This document shows positions 45,292 through 55,774 of a stretch of DNA of 64,000 bases, in pieces. Location of the stretch: contig JBKECP010000019.1 of NCBI GenBank assembly GCA_047974765.1, positions 104,981 through 168,980 of the forward strand, written 5' to 3'. The position numbers and the translations under genes were made by a program. The first letter of the stretch is position 1. Each line of letters begins with the position of its first letter. A model generated the notes under the pieces. It saw nothing but the letters and a program-made list of their open reading frames with translations, made no database searches and had not been told where the DNA came from. The DNA is from JBKECP01 sp047974765 (lineage in GTDB: Bacteria > Pseudomonadota > Gammaproteobacteria > Pseudomonadales > Halieaceae).

Positions 45292-46647
45292 GTGAAGCAG
45301 GGTGTGATAGCAAGCAGTGATAACCGGGTTGTTTATGGCCTGGGCGTTACCGGTTTGTCCTGTGCCCGTCACCTGCACTGGCTGGGACATCGCTTCTGTG
45401 TCGTCGATACCCGTGCCGAGCCGCCGGGTCTTGAAGTGTTGCGCCAGGAAATGCCAGAGGTTGGTGTATTCACGGGTGAGATACCGCTGTCTGTGCTTGA
45501 AAGTGCTTCTGAACTGATAGTCAGTCCCGGTATCGGACTGGAAGATGAATACGTCCAGGCGGCGGTGGCCGCCGGTGTCACAGTGCGCGGTGATATAGAC
45601 CTGTTTATTGAGCAGGCTGATGCACCGGTGATTGGTATTACCGGCTCTAATGCCAAGTCCACCGTCACCGAGCTGGTTGGTGCAATGGCGAAAGAGGCCG
45701 GACTGAACGTGGGTGTTGGCGGCAATCTTGGTACACCCGCACTGCTGTTGCTTGACGAGGGGCGTGAACTTTATGTGCTGGAGCTTTCCAGCTTTCAGCT
45801 GGAACGGGCTGGCGCATTGAATCTGGCAGTGGCGACAGTGCTCAATGTCAGCCCTGATCACCTTGATCGCCACGGTAATATGCAGCGCTATCATCAGGCC
45901 AAACACCGGATTTTCCGTGGCTGTCACAAGGCTGTGGTCAATCGTGATGATTCGCTGACACAGCCGCCACTGACAGATGATGTTGAATTTATCAGCTGGC
46001 GTATGAAAGAACCGGAATTGAACGGTTTTGGGTTGCGCGAAGTGGAGGGTCGCAATTTTCTGGTGCAAGGTTTTGACACGCTGATAGCGGTTGATGACCT
46101 GCCATTGGCCGGTCGTCACAATGTGGCCAATGTGCTTGCCGCCCTGGCGCTGGGTTATGGGGTGGGCCTGCCAATGCCCGCCATGCTGGCGGCGATACGC
46201 CATTTTCGCGGCCTGCCTCACCGCTGTCAGCGGGTGGCCACCGTTGATGATGTGCATTATGTCAACGATTCCAAGGGTACCAATGTTGGTGCTACAGAAG
46301 CTGCGCTAAACGGTATTGGTGGTGAGCGGGATGTTGTATTGATTGCCGGCGGCCAGGCCAAGGGAGCTGATTTTCGGGTGTTACACCAGGCTGTTGGTCG
46401 TCACTGCCATCATGTGTTGGTGATGGGTGAGGCCGCCGCTGTGCTGACGCAGGTGCTGGCTGAGATTGTCACCGTCAGCACAGTGGCCTGTATGGGTGAG
46501 GCAGTTGAGCGCGCAGCGGCACTGGCTAACAGGGGCGACACCGTTTTGTTGTCACCGGCCTGTGCCAGCTTTGATATGTTCAAGGGTTACGCCGATCGTG
46601 GTGAGCATTTTGTGGCTGCGGTAAATGCGCTGGGAGATAAGGTATGA
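45292..46647 (+). CDS. murD: UDP-MurNAc-L-Ala:D-Glu ligase MurD
   Basis: MurD adds D-glutamate to UDP-MurNAc-L-alanine. The product is 451 residues (E. coli 438) from GTG 45292. It has the Rossmann-like N-domain (YGLGVTGLSCARHLHWLG, IVSPGI), the P-loop ITGSNAKSTVTELVG, GGNLGTPAL, LELSSFQLE, NVSPDHLDRHGNMQRYHQAKHRIF, and the C-domain YVNDSKGTNVGATEAAL and LLSPACASFDMFKGYADRGEHF. The Ala in the P-loop instead of Gly also occurs in pseudomonads and is not a defect. AGGAG lies 11 nt upstream, a little far. It overlaps ftsW by 4 nt. Confidence 0.97.
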   Translation: MKQGVIASSDNRVVYGLGVTGLSCARHLHWLGHRFCVVDTRAEPPGLEVLRQEMPEVGVFTGEIPLSVLESASELIVSPGIGLEDEYVQAAVAAGVTVRGDIDLFIEQADAPVIGITGSNAKSTVTELVGAMAKEAGLNVGVGGNLGTPALLLLDEGRELYVLELSSFQLERAGALNLAVATVLNVSPDHLDRHGNMQRYHQAKHRIFRGCHKAVVNRDDSLTQPPLTDDVEFISWRMKEPELNGFGLREVEGRNFLVQGFDTLIAVDDLPLAGRHNVANVLAALALGYGVGLPMPAMLAAIRHFRGLPHRCQRVATVDDVHYVNDSKGTNVGATEAALNGIGGERDVVLIAGGQAKGADFRVLHQAVGRHCHHVLVMGEAAAVLTQVLAEIVTVSTVACMGEAVERAAALANRGDTVLLSPACASFDMFKGYADRGEHFVAAVNALGDKV

Positions 46648-47825
46648 GCCGCTCTACGCAGGCATCTGTCGGTCTGTTGCGCTGGCCTTCGACGGATGGC
46701 CCGTTGATACTGCTCGGGTTATGCCTGCTGCTGATTGGTCTGATAGCCATTACCTCGGCGTCTATTGAGTATGCTGACTGGACCCAGCATGACCCCTGGC
46801 ACCATGCCATGCGACATCTTGTTTATATTGTGTTGGCACTATTGGCTGCGACAGTGGTTTATCGTTTGCCGCTACATATCTGGAAGCATTTTGACTGGAT
46901 CTGGCTGTTTGCTGCGCTGATCCTGCTGACAGTGGTTTTACTGCCTGGTATCGGTAAGGATGTGAATGGCAGCCAGCGCTGGTTGCCGATTGGTCCTCTC
47001 AGTCTGCAACCGTCAGAGTTTGCCAAGCTGGCGGTATTGATTTATCTGGCCGGTTATCTGGTACGCCAGGAAGAGGCTGTGCGCACGCAGTGGCAGGGCT
47101 TTTTACGGCCGATGCTGGTGCTGGGTCTGGTTGCACTGCTACTGATGGCTGAACCTGATTTTGGGGCCACTGTTATTGTTGTCGGCAGTGCTTTTGGCAT
47201 GCTCTTTCTGGCGGGTGTGCGCTTGAGTAATTTTCTGGTGGTACTGGCCGCCTGTCTGGTGGGTATGGTGGCACTGGTTTTTGCCGCGCCCTATCGGGTG
47301 CAGCGTTTAACCGCTTATACCGACCCCTGGGCCGACCCTTACGGCAGTGGTTTTCAGTTGATACAGTCTCTGATTGCCTTTGGCCGTGGCGGCTGGTCCG
47401 GTGTTGGTCTTGGCAACAGCGTACAAAAACTTTTCTACTTGCCAGAGGCGCATACTGACTTTGTTTTTTCCATCTGGGCTGAAGAAAACGGCTTTTATGG
47501 TTCCAGCATTCTGATCGGCCTGTATGCAGCTTTAATTGGTCGTATTTTATGGGTGGGACGCAAGGCAGAACTGGCCGGTGAAAAATTTGGTGCTTATCTT
47601 TGCTACGGCATTGCTCTGGTTTTTTCCGGTCAGGCCTTTGTCAACATGGGGGTGAGTTCCGGTTTGCTGCCAACCAAGGGGCTGACGCTACCCTTTGTCA
47701 GCTATGGCGGTACCAGTTTGATTGTCTGCTGTGTGATGCTGGCGATGGTATTGCGTATTCAGCGTGATTTGCTGCTTGCCTCAGCCAAAGGGACCGGCAA
47801 GTCCGGCAGGGAAGCCGGGCAATGA
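46644..47825 (+). CDS. ftsW: Septal peptidoglycan polymerase FtsW
   Basis: FtsW is the SEDS glycosyltransferase that polymerises septal glycan in partnership with FtsI. The product is 393 residues (E. coli 414) with ten predicted membrane helices. Family blocks are GIGKDVNGSQRWLPIGPLSLQPSEFAKLA, the catalytic-aspartate loop LLMAEPDFGATVIV, ADPYGSGFQLIQSLIAFGRGGWSGVGLGNSVQKLFYLPEAHTDFVFSIWAEE, and GLLPTKGLTLPFVSYGGTSL. It overlaps murD and murG by 4 nt each, so translation is likely coupled through murD-ftsW-murG. Confidence 0.97.
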   Translation: MSRSTQASVGLLRWPSTDGPLILLGLCLLLIGLIAITSASIEYADWTQHDPWHHAMRHLVYIVLALLAATVVYRLPLHIWKHFDWIWLFAALILLTVVLLPGIGKDVNGSQRWLPIGPLSLQPSEFAKLAVLIYLAGYLVRQEEAVRTQWQGFLRPMLVLGLVALLLMAEPDFGATVIVVGSAFGMLFLAGVRLSNFLVVLAACLVGMVALVFAAPYRVQRLTAYTDPWADPYGSGFQLIQSLIAFGRGGWSGVGLGNSVQKLFYLPEAHTDFVFSIWAEENGFYGSSILIGLYAALIGRILWVGRKAELAGEKFGAYLCYGIALVFSGQAFVNMGVSSGLLPTKGLTLPFVSYGGTSLIVCCVMLAMVLRIQRDLLLASAKGTGKSGREAGQ

Positions 47826-48925
47826 GTCGACAAATGAAAATACTGGTAATGGCTGGCGGCACTGGTGGGCATATTTATCCGGCCCTTGCGGTGGCCAAAG
47901 AGCTGATGGCGCGCGGTCATCACATCGAGTGGGTTGGTGCGCGTCACGGTATGGAGTCGAAAGTGGTGCCCGCTGCCGGTATCGAGTTGCACTTTTTGTC
48001 AGTGCGTGGTGTGCGTGGCAAGCACAGACTGCAAAGCCTGTTGGGTTTGCTGCGGCTATTGTTCAGTTGTCTGCAGGCGCTGGTACTGGTTTGGCGACAG
48101 CGCCCGGACTGTGTGATGGGTATGGGCGGTTATGCTGCTGGCCCTGCCGGGCTGGCCGCCTGGCTGCTGCGCAAGCCACTGCTGATACACGAACAAAATG
48201 CTATTGCCGGTACGACCAATCGCTTGCTGGCACCACTGGCGAAGGTGGTGGCAGCCGGTTTTGCCGGAGCTTTTGGTGAGCGTGCCGGTGTGCGGGTGCT
48301 GGGCAACCCTGTGCGACAGGATTTTGTCAGTATTGCAGCCGAACAACCCTGGCAATATCAGCCTGAACGCGCTCTGCATTTGCTGGTGGTCGGTGGCAGC
48401 CTCGGTGCGCAGGCCATCAATGAAGTGTTGCCGACCATGATCAGCAAGGTGCAGACGCAAGGTGGTGGGTTGCAGGTCATTATTCGCCATCAGTCCGGTA
48501 CTGCCCATGCTGAACAGGTGAGCCGGGCCTATGAACAGGCAGGTATTAATAGCAAGACAGTGACAGTACTGCCCTTTATCGATGATATGGCCGCGGCCTA
48601 TGGTTGGGCTGATCTGGTGATTTGTCGCGCTGGTGCGCTGACCGTGGCTGAACTGGCGGTCAGTGGTCGTCCGGCAATTCTGATACCGCTACCCCAGGCT
48701 ATCGACAATCATCAGTACTGGAATGCCCGTTCATTGAGTGATTGTGGTGGTGGCCTGTTGCTGGAGCAGAAAGATCTCAGCGCGGACAGTCTTTATCAAC
48801 TGCTGTGTGGTGTCCTGGCTCAGCCGGATAAGTTGGCAGCCATGTCTGATGCTGCGCTGAAACTGGCCAAACCAGACGCTACAGCTGATGTTGCCAGCTG
48901 CTGTGAGGAGTTGTGTCATGTCTGA
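47822..48925 (+). CDS. murG: Lipid II-forming N-acetylglucosaminyltransferase MurG
   Basis: MurG adds GlcNAc to lipid I on the cytoplasmic face of the membrane to form lipid II. The product is 367 residues (E. coli 355). GT-B fold motifs: the first glycine-rich loop [104 protein letters not shown], the hydrophobic patch, and [36 protein letters not shown]. The murC start lies inside its last 8 nt. Confidence 0.98.
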   Translation: MSRQMKILVMAGGTGGHIYPALAVAKELMARGHHIEWVGARHGMESKVVPAAGIELHFLSVRGVRGKHRLQSLLGLLRLLFSCLQALVLVWRQRPDCVMGMGGYAAGPAGLAAWLLRKPLLIHEQNAIAGTTNRLLAPLAKVVAAGFAGAFGERAGVRVLGNPVRQDFVSIAAEQPWQYQPERALHLLVVGGSLGAQAINEVLPTMISKVQTQGGGLQVIIRHQSGTAHAEQVSRAYEQAGINSKTVTVLPFIDDMAAAYGWADLVICRAGALTVAELAVSGRPAILIPLPQAIDNHQYWNARSLSDCGGGLLLEQKDLSADSLYQLLCGVLAQPDKLAAMSDAALKLAKPDATADVASCCEELCHV

Positions 48926-50384
48926 GCAAATGCTGTCTCACACCGCGTCCTCTACCCGCACTGTTTATCATGTACCGGAAATGCGCCGTATTCGCCATAT
49001 TCATATGATTGGTGTGGGTGGCAGTGGCATGAGCGGTATCGCCGAAGTGCTTGTTAATTTGGGTTACAAGGTCAGTGGTTCTGACTTGCGAACCAGTTCG
49101 GTAACTGATCGTCTGCAGGGCATGGGTGTGATGCTGCACCTTGGTCACAGTGAGGATCATATTGGCGCTGCGGATGTGGTGGTCAGTTCCAGTGCCGTTG
49201 ACGAGAGCAATCCGGAAATTGCCGCTGCCCGTCAGCGGCGTATCCCGGTTGTGCGCAGGGCCGAAATGCTGGCGGAATTAATGCGTTACCGCCACGGTAT
49301 TGCTGTTGCCGGTACTCATGGCAAAACTACCACCACCAGCCTGATAGCAGCTGTTTTTGGCGACGCGGGACTCGATCCGACTTTTGTAATTGGCGGTTTG
49401 GTCAACAGTGTCGGCAGCAATGCCCAGCTTGGTGCCAGTCGTTTTTTGGTGGCTGAGGCAGATGAGAGTGATGCCTCCTTCTTGCACCTGCAACCGATGG
49501 TGGCGGTGGTGACCAATATTGAAGCTGACCATATGGAAACCTATGGTGGTGACTTTGCGGTACTGCGCCAGACATTTGTTGATTTTCTGCACAACCTGCC
49601 TTTTTACGGTCTGGCTGTACTGTGTATTGACGATTTCAATGTGGCAGATCTGCTGCCGGATATTTCGCGGCAGGTACTGACTTACGGATTTGATGACAAG
49701 GCAGATTATCGCATCAGTAATCTACAGGGAGAGGGGCTGGCCACACGCTTTTCGGTCCATCGTCCAAATGGTATGCCTACGCTGGATATTCTGCTCAACA
49801 TGCCGGGTCGTCACAATGTTCTCAATGCCACCGCAGCCGTTGCCGTCGCCTCTGATGAGGGGCTTGATGACGAGGCTATTGTGCGTGGTTTGCGCAATTT
49901 TGGTGGTGTTGGTCGCCGCTTCAGCCAGATGGGAGAGCTTGCATTTAATGCAGGAAAAGCCCTGCTGGTTGATGATTATGGTCATCATCCAACAGAAGTG
50001 CGTGCAACCTTGGAGTCTGCCCGTCAAGCCTGGCCTGAGCGGCGCGTGGTGATGATCTACCAGCCTCACCGCTATTCGCGCACCCGTGACCTTTATGAAG
50101 ATTTTGTCAGTGTATTGTCGCGTTGTGATGTGCTTTTACTGCTGGATGTTTATCCCGCTGGTGAAGAGGCCATTGCTGGTGCTGACAGTCGCAGCCTGGC
50201 CCGCAGTATTCGTCAGCGCGGACTGGTTGAACCTGTTTTTATTGATCAAATTGATGCTGTGGCAGATGTATTGGCAGACATTTTGCGCGATGGCGATGTG
50301 GTTATCACTCAGGGAGCGGGCAATATTGGCAGGCTCGCCCAGGATCTGAAGATGACAGGGCAGGTGAAGGGGCAAGGGGCATGA
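48918..50384 (+). CDS. murC: UDP-MurNAc:L-alanine ligase MurC
   Basis: MurC starts the stem peptide by adding L-alanine to UDP-MurNAc. The product is 488 residues (E. coli 491) from ATG 48918, behind GAGGAG; a longer frame to 48888 lies inside murG. Motifs: [17 protein letters not shown], the P-loop [107 protein letters not shown] and [12 protein letters not shown]. It overlaps ddlB by ATGA. MurB is not in the cluster, as usual in this class. Confidence 0.98.
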   Translation: MSEQMLSHTASSTRTVYHVPEMRRIRHIHMIGVGGSGMSGIAEVLVNLGYKVSGSDLRTSSVTDRLQGMGVMLHLGHSEDHIGAADVVVSSSAVDESNPEIAAARQRRIPVVRRAEMLAELMRYRHGIAVAGTHGKTTTTSLIAAVFGDAGLDPTFVIGGLVNSVGSNAQLGASRFLVAEADESDASFLHLQPMVAVVTNIEADHMETYGGDFAVLRQTFVDFLHNLPFYGLAVLCIDDFNVADLLPDISRQVLTYGFDDKADYRISNLQGEGLATRFSVHRPNGMPTLDILLNMPGRHNVLNATAAVAVASDEGLDDEAIVRGLRNFGGVGRRFSQMGELAFNAGKALLVDDYGHHPTEVRATLESARQAWPERRVVMIYQPHRYSRTRDLYEDFVSVLSRCDVLLLLDVYPAGEEAIAGADSRSLARSIRQRGLVEPVFIDQIDAVADVLADILRDGDVVITQGAGNIGRLAQDLKMTGQVKGQGA

Positions 50385-51322
50385 GCTGGGACAGCATCAA
50401 GTCGGGTCGGGTAGTGGTGCTTGCCGGTGGTTCCTCGGCAGAGCGCGATATTTCGTTGCAGACGGGGGCGGCGGTGCTGGCTGCTTATGAGGCACTGGAC
50501 TGTGAGGTGCAGCAAGTGGACCCGGCCGATGACAACTGGCTGGCACAGCTTACTGGTGCCGGCTTTGTATTTAATGCTCTACATGGTCCTGGTGGAGAAG
50601 ATGGAGTAATGCAGGGCGCATTGACCGCGCTGGGAATTCCTTATACCGGTTCAGGTGTGCTTGGCAGCGCGCTGGCTATGGATAAACAGCGCAGTAAAGA
50701 GTTGTGGCAGGGCATTGGCCTGTCTACGGGTAATTTTGAAATACTCGGTGCAGACAGTGACTGGCAGGCAGTCATTGACCGCCTAGGTAAAGTCTTCGTC
50801 AAACCCGCCTGTGAAGGCTCAAGCATCGGTATGGCTCCGGCGGCAACGGCAAAGGCCCTGGCCGATGCTTACGCCAATGCTTCCAGGTATGGGGTAACTG
50901 TGTTGGCTGAGCGTTTTATTGATGGCCCTGAATATACCATTGCCATTGTTGGCGATCGGGCGCTGCCGTCGATTCACATGCGCAGTGATAATGAATTTTA
51001 CGATTATCAGGCCAAGTATCTATCCGATGATACGCGTTATTTTTGCCCGAGCGATCTTGGTGAGCTTGCTGAAAAAGAAGCGGGCGAGCTGGCACTGGCA
51101 GCCTTTTATTCTCTCGGTTGCAGTGTGTGGGGCCGCGTTGATTTGATGCGTGACAGTACGGGTCGTTTTTATGTACTGGAGGTGAACACTATTCCAGGTA
51201 TGACCTCGCATTCACTGGTGCCGATGGCGGCGAAGGTAGCGGGGTGGTCGATGCCGCAGCTGGTCAGGCAGATTTCGCAATTGAGCTGGCAGGCGCGGCT
51301 TGTGGAGAGAAAAGACGGATGA
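50381..51322 (+). CDS. ddlB: D-alanine--D-alanine ligase B
   Basis: DdlB makes the D-Ala-D-Ala dipeptide used by MurF, with an ATP-grasp mechanism. The product is 313 residues (E. coli 306). Recognised are [82 protein letters not shown] (ATP binding), [37 protein letters not shown] with the omega-loop residues, and [27 protein letters not shown]. Overlaps of 4 nt with both murC and ftsQ keep it in the continuous dcw run. Confidence 0.97.
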   Translation: MSWDSIKSGRVVVLAGGSSAERDISLQTGAAVLAAYEALDCEVQQVDPADDNWLAQLTGAGFVFNALHGPGGEDGVMQGALTALGIPYTGSGVLGSALAMDKQRSKELWQGIGLSTGNFEILGADSDWQAVIDRLGKVFVKPACEGSSIGMAPAATAKALADAYANASRYGVTVLAERFIDGPEYTIAIVGDRALPSIHMRSDNEFYDYQAKYLSDDTRYFCPSDLGELAEKEAGELALAAFYSLGCSVWGRVDLMRDSTGRFYVLEVNTIPGMTSHSLVPMAAKVAGWSMPQLVRQISQLSWQARLVERKDG

Positions 51323-52149
51323 CGGCAAATACTAAACGCAAATCAGGCACCGGTGGGCGCGGTGCTACACGGCAGCGGCAGGAGTCTGTATCGATGCGTT
51401 CACGCTGGTATTTCAAGCCATCGTTTCACTGGTTGAACCGGGTGCTGATACTGATGGCTGCGACAGTCGTCAGTGTGGCCGCCTGGCAGGGCTTTCGCAC
51501 GCTGGAGTCGATTCCGGTGCAGCGTATTGTGGTGACAGGTGCTTTGCAGCACACACAGACCGAAGCTGTTCAGGAGATGGTGCAGCCAGCCCTGGCCGGT
51601 GGTTTTTTGAACGCCGATCTTGAGCAGGTGCGCGAGCAACTGGAGGCGTTGCCCTGGATTTACCGGGCTTCAGTGCGCAGACGCTGGCCCAATGCTTTGG
51701 AAATTGATGTGCTTGAGCAATTGCCGATTGCCCGCTGGGGCGAAGAGGGCTTTCTCAATCATGAGGGTGAAATTTTTCAGTCAACCAACGCAGACAGCTG
51801 GCAGACATTACCACAATTGATCGGGCCGACGGGTGCCCAGAATGACTTGATGGTGCGCTACCAGCAGCTGGCAGACATGCTGCAACCTGCGGGTCTGGAT
51901 GTACTTACCTTGCAGGTGGATAGCCGTGGTCAACTGTCAGCAGGGCTTGAAGGTGGCATTAACCTGGTATTGGGGGGGCGTGATTTTGAAGAACGTGTGC
52001 AGCGTTTTATCACGGTTTATCACGCTGACCTGGCGGTGCGATCTGATGATATTGAACGTGTAGACATGCGCTATCAGACGGGGCTTGCGGTTGCATTTCG
52101 CGGGACAGGTCGTGAGACAGAGCAACTGGCCGGGTTGGACGGCAAATAA
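51319..52149 (+). CDS. ftsQ: Cell division protein FtsQ
   Basis: FtsQ is a bitopic inner-membrane protein that recruits FtsL and FtsB to the divisome. The product is 276 residues (E. coli 276) from ATG 51319, with GGAGAG upstream inside ddlB. A strongly basic cytoplasmic tail (about 1-48) precedes one membrane helix (about 49-68, LNRVLILMAATVVSVAAW), the POTRA domain (about 76-145, IPVQRIVVTGALQHTQTEAVQEMV, FLNADLEQVREQLEALPWIYRASVRRRWPNALEIDVLEQLPIARWGE) and the beta domain (about 145-265). A frame extension to 51244 is inside ddlB and rejected. Confidence 0.96.
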   Translation: MTANTKRKSGTGGRGATRQRQESVSMRSRWYFKPSFHWLNRVLILMAATVVSVAAWQGFRTLESIPVQRIVVTGALQHTQTEAVQEMVQPALAGGFLNADLEQVREQLEALPWIYRASVRRRWPNALEIDVLEQLPIARWGEEGFLNHEGEIFQSTNADSWQTLPQLIGPTGAQNDLMVRYQQLADMLQPAGLDVLTLQVDSRGQLSAGLEGGINLVLGGRDFEERVQRFITVYHADLAVRSDDIERVDMRYQTGLAVAFRGTGRETEQLAGLDGK

Positions 52150-52170
52150 CCAAGTGGGAGAAACACTGCC

Positions 52171-53415
52171 ATGGGCAGCGGATACGAAAAACGCATGATT
52201 GTCGGGCTCGATATCGGAACCTCAAAGGTTGTCGCCATTGTGGGTGAGGTCAGCCTGGACGGCGATGTTGAAATTGTCGGCATTGGTTCTCACCCATCCA
52301 AGGGAATGAAAAAGGGTGTGGTGGTCAATATTGAATCGACCGTGCAGTCCATTCAGCGTGCAGTCGAAGAGGCTGAATTAATGGCCGGTTGTCAGATTCA
52401 CTCGGTTTATGTCGGTATTGCCGGCAGTCATATTCGCAGTTTGAATTCTCACGGTATCGTCGCTATTCGTGATCGTGAAGTGTATCCGCTGGATCTGGAG
52501 CGGGTGATTGATGCCGCCCAGGCAGTGGCTATTCCTGCCGACCAGAAAATTTTACACATTCTTCCGCAGGAATATGTGATCGATAACCAGGAGGGTATCA
52601 AGGAGCCGCTGGGGATGTCTGGTGTGCGACTGGAGGCAAAGGTGCATCTGGTGACCTGCGCTGTCAATGCTGCCCAGAACATTGAAAAGTGTATTCGTCG
52701 CTGTGGGCTGGAAGTGGAAGAAGTCATTCTTGAGCAGCTTGCTTCGAGTTATTCGGTGCTGACCGAAGATGAACGCGAGTTGGGTGTCTGCCTGGTAGAT
52801 ATTGGTGGCGGTACCTCGGATATCGCTATTTTTACCGAAGGCTCTATACGACATACCGGTGTGATTCCAATAGCGGGTGATCAGGTAACCAACGATATTG
52901 CCATGGCTCTGCGCACGCCAACTCAGCACGCTGAAGAAATCAAAATCAAATATGCCTGCGCCCTGACCCAGCTGGCCGGGCCGGATGAAACCATCAAAGT
53001 GCCCAGTGTGGGTGAGCGGCCGCCACGGGATTTGTCGCGTCAGGCGCTGGCTGAGGTGGTTGAGCCACGTTACGACGAGTTGTTTACGCTGGTGCAGGCA
53101 GAAATCCGTCGCAGTGGTTATGAGGATCTGATTCCGGCAGGCATTGTGCTCACAGGCGGCACTTCAAAGATGGAAGGTGTGGTTGAGCTGGCCGAAGAGA
53201 TTTTCCACATGCCGGTACGAGTGGGTTATCCACAAACTGTTCGTGGCCTGAATGACATTGTACGCAATCCGATCTATTCAACCGGTGTTGGTCTGTTGCA
53301 GTACGGATTGCGTCATCAGAGTAATGAAAGTGGCGGTAACGGCAGTGTGGCTGGAGGCTCGGATGAAGTCGGCCTGTTGGCGCGGATAAAACTCTGGGTG
53401 CAGAAAAATTTTTGA
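52171..53415 (+). CDS. ftsA: Cell division protein FtsA
   Basis: FtsA is the actin-like membrane tether of the Z ring. The product is 414 residues (E. coli 420). The ATPase-core motifs are IVGLDIGTSKVVAIVGEV (phosphate 1), CLVDIGGGTSDIAIF (phosphate 2) and IVLTGGTSKMEGV (adenosine); the 1C subdomain lies at about 85-165 (GIAGSHIRSLNSHGIVAI). The C-terminal amphipathic membrane helix LLARIKLWVQKNF is intact, after a Gly/Ser-rich linker. It starts 21 nt after ftsQ and is followed by a 113-nt gap to ftsZ. Confidence 0.98.
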   Translation: MGSGYEKRMIVGLDIGTSKVVAIVGEVSLDGDVEIVGIGSHPSKGMKKGVVVNIESTVQSIQRAVEEAELMAGCQIHSVYVGIAGSHIRSLNSHGIVAIRDREVYPLDLERVIDAAQAVAIPADQKILHILPQEYVIDNQEGIKEPLGMSGVRLEAKVHLVTCAVNAAQNIEKCIRRCGLEVEEVILEQLASSYSVLTEDERELGVCLVDIGGGTSDIAIFTEGSIRHTGVIPIAGDQVTNDIAMALRTPTQHAEEIKIKYACALTQLAGPDETIKVPSVGERPPRDLSRQALAEVVEPRYDELFTLVQAEIRRSGYEDLIPAGIVLTGGTSKMEGVVELAEEIFHMPVRVGYPQTVRGLNDIVRNPIYSTGVGLLQYGLRHQSNESGGNGSVAGGSDEVGLLARIKLWVQKNF

Positions 53416-53528
53416 CGATTTAATGCATTGGCGCATTGAGCCGATGTTAAAAATTTGGGCCGAATGGCCTGGATGATGGAGAGGGTCGCAGGTTGTTGCG
53501 GCAATTTATGGACAAGGGGAGAAATACC

Positions 53529-54692
53529 ATGTTTGAACTGATCGATAACGTTCCACAGAATGCGGTCATCAAAGTCATCGGCGTCGGTGGCGGCGGTGGC
53601 AATGCTGTCAAGCATATGATTAACAACAATGTCGAAGGCGTTGATTTTATCTGCGCCAATACCGATGCCCAGGCACTGTCTGATATTAATTCCAGGACAG
53701 TCTTGCAACTCGGTGGTGACATTACCAAGGGTCTGGGTGCCGGTGCCAACCCCGATATTGGCCGGGCGGCAGCCATAGAAGACCGAGACCGTATCGCCGA
53801 GTCGCTGCGCGGTGCTGATATGGTGTTTATTACCGCTGGTATGGGTGGTGGTACGGGTACCGGTGGTGCTCCGGTCATTGCCGAAGTGGCCAGAGAGTTG
53901 GGCATTTTGACGGTGGCTGTCGTTACTCGTCCCTTTCCTTTTGAAGGCAAAAAGCGCCTCAGTATCGCCCAGGAAGGTTTGCGTGAATTACAGCAATATG
54001 TTGATTCTTTGATCACCATTCCCAACGAAAAGTTGCTGGAGGTGTTGGGAAAAAGTACCAGTTTATTGGATGCCTTTAAGGAGGCCAATGATGTATTGTT
54101 GGGCGCAGTTCAGGGTATTGCCGACCTGATTATTCGTCCCGGTATGATCAATGTGGATTTTGCGGATGTTAGAACGGTGATGTCCGAGATGGGGATGGCC
54201 ATGATGGGTACCGGCAATGCGAAAGGTGAGAATCGCGCCCGGGAAGCGGCAGAACGCGCCATCAACAGCCCGCTTCTTGACGATATTGATTTGCAGGGTG
54301 CACGCGGCATTCTGGTAAATATTACCGCTGGACTCGATCTGTCACTGGGAGAGTTCTCCGAGGTAGGCGACACCATCGAGGAATTTGCATCCGATGAAGC
54401 GACAGTCGTCGTCGGTACTGTAATCGATCCCGAGATGTCCGACGAAATCAAGGTTACCGTAGTTGCTACGGGCCTGGGCAGTGAGGTGACAAGAGCACCT
54501 TTACAGGTGGTGGAGAATTCATCAAAACAGGTGGATGTTACCCCCGAGCCCAACTACAAAGAATACGATCGTCCTCCGAGCATGCGCCGCAGCCGTGTTA
54601 TGTCGGGCGCTCGCTCAGAAGCTGTCGCAGTAGAAGCAGGTGGTGAGGAATATTTTGATATTCCCGCTTTTCTGCGCCGTCAGGTTGACTGA
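53529..54692 (+). CDS. ftsZ: Cell division GTPase FtsZ
   Basis: FtsZ is the tubulin-like GTPase whose treadmilling filaments build the Z ring. The product is 387 residues (E. coli 383) from ATG 53529 behind GGGGAG. The N-terminal [20 protein letters not shown] and the tubulin signature [16 protein letters not shown] bind GTP; the T7 loop [11 protein letters not shown] provides the catalytic aspartate. After a short linker (about 325-375) the C-terminal peptide DIPAFLRRQ, bound by FtsA and ZipA, is complete. A longer frame to 53493 lacks similarity. It precedes lpxC by 77 nt. Confidence 0.99.
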   Translation: MFELIDNVPQNAVIKVIGVGGGGGNAVKHMINNNVEGVDFICANTDAQALSDINSRTVLQLGGDITKGLGAGANPDIGRAAAIEDRDRIAESLRGADMVFITAGMGGGTGTGGAPVIAEVARELGILTVAVVTRPFPFEGKKRLSIAQEGLRELQQYVDSLITIPNEKLLEVLGKSTSLLDAFKEANDVLLGAVQGIADLIIRPGMINVDFADVRTVMSEMGMAMMGTGNAKGENRAREAAERAINSPLLDDIDLQGARGILVNITAGLDLSLGEFSEVGDTIEEFASDEATVVVGTVIDPEMSDEIKVTVVATGLGSEVTRAPLQVVENSSKQVDVTPEPNYKEYDRPPSMRRSRVMSGARSEAVAVEAGGEEYFDIPAFLRRQVD

Positions 54693-54769
54693 CCGGGGTC
54701 TGTAAGGCCCGGATGCTCCGGTGGCGCTCCCTTGATAAGAGGGGGCTGAAGGCTATGGTTGGGAGAATT

Positions 54770-55684
54770 ATGATTCGACAACGAACTCTGCGTAATGCAA
54801 TCAAGGCAACAGGCGTTGGCCTGCATACGGGTGAGAAGATTTACCTCACCCTGAATCCGGCACCGATTGATAGCGGTATTATCTTTCGTCGTGTGGATCT
54901 CAGCCCGGTGGTTGAAATTCCCGCTCGGGCGGAGAACGTTGGCGACACCATGCTCTCGACCAGTCTGATGATCGGTGATGTGCGAGTGGCAACGGTTGAA
55001 CATCTCATGTCTGCTATGGCCGGGCTGGGTATAGATAATGCCTATGTTGATGTCAGTGCAGCCGAGGTGCCGATTATGGACGGCAGCGCGGGGCCTTTTG
55101 TCTTTTTGATTCAGTCCGCTGGTATCGAAGAGCAAAATGCCGCCAAGAAATTTATTCGCGTAAAACGTCCGGTAACAGTGGAAGATGGAGACAAGGTAGC
55201 CAGTTTTCTCCCCTTTGATGGCTTCAAGGTCTCCTTTTCCATTGAGTTTGATCATCCGGTCTTTCGTGATCGTGCCGCTCATGCTGAAATTGACTTCTCG
55301 TCCACCTCCTTTGTCAAGGAGGTGAGTCGGGCGCGCACCTTTGGCTTTATGCACGAAATCGAATACCTGCGCTCCAAGGGGCTGGCCCGTGGTGGTTCTG
55401 TCGACAACGCCATCGTGGTCGATGAGTATCGCATTCTTAACCAGGACGGCTTGCGCTACGATGACGAGTTCGTCAAACACAAAATTCTCGACGCCATTGG
55501 CGATATCTATCAGCTTGGTTACAGCCTGATCGGTGAATATCGGGCACATAAATCCGGCCACGCACTGAATAATGCTTCACTGCGTTCGCTGATCGCCCAG
55601 CCTGACGCCTGGGAGATGGTGACCTTTGAGGATGAGGAAGCGGCACCGATTTCCTATGGTATGAATCCTGCTCCCGCCGCCTGA
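54770..55684 (+). CDS. lpxC: UDP-3-O-acyl-GlcNAc deacetylase LpxC
   Basis: LpxC is the zinc-dependent, committed deacetylase of lipid A synthesis. The product is 304 residues (E. coli 305) from ATG 54770, chosen because GGGAG is just upstream and [23 protein letters not shown] is the expected N-terminus. Zinc ligands are H78 in [15 protein letters not shown] and the pair in [16 protein letters not shown]; the catalytic Glu is beside H78, and GHALNN carries the catalytic histidine. LpxC level is set by FtsH proteolysis in E. coli; the C-terminal tail here ends NPAPAA, and whether it is an FtsH signal is unknown. Confidence 0.98.
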   Translation: MIRQRTLRNAIKATGVGLHTGEKIYLTLNPAPIDSGIIFRRVDLSPVVEIPARAENVGDTMLSTSLMIGDVRVATVEHLMSAMAGLGIDNAYVDVSAAEVPIMDGSAGPFVFLIQSAGIEEQNAAKKFIRVKRPVTVEDGDKVASFLPFDGFKVSFSIEFDHPVFRDRAAHAEIDFSSTSFVKEVSRARTFGFMHEIEYLRSKGLARGGSVDNAIVVDEYRILNQDGLRYDDEFVKHKILDAIGDIYQLGYSLIGEYRAHKSGHALNNASLRSLIAQPDAWEMVTFEDEEAAPISYGMNPAPAA

Positions 55685-55702
55685 TGTGATGTAATTGGGG
55701 GC

Positions 55703-55757
55703 TTTGGGCACCGGGATGGCATCCTGATGAGGGATGTGGCATAGTGCGCTGCCCAAA
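55703..55757 (+). repeat. Stem-loop in the lpxC to M23 gap
   Basis: TTTGGGCA (55703-55710) pairs perfectly with TGCCCAAA (55750-55757), enclosing a second hairpin CATCC/GGATG (55720-55736). It fills the 90-bp gap after lpxC. There is no T-run, so it looks like an mRNA structure at the operon joint, not a terminator. Confidence 0.5.
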
Positions 55758-55774
55758 TTCCATATAAAGTGCCA

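Noticed and set aside
45655..45665. MurD P-loop reads GSNAKST in place of GSNGKST
   Set aside because: Ala at this position is known from pseudomonad MurD proteins, so it is a lineage variant and not a lesion.
44461..46257. Long minus-strand open frame of about 598 codons opposite mraY and murD
   Set aside because: It lies fully antisense to two unmistakable conserved genes, its translation is rich in His, Gln, Cys and Thr with no domain or hydrophobic pattern, and no ribosome site precedes it. It is a by-product of codon bias.
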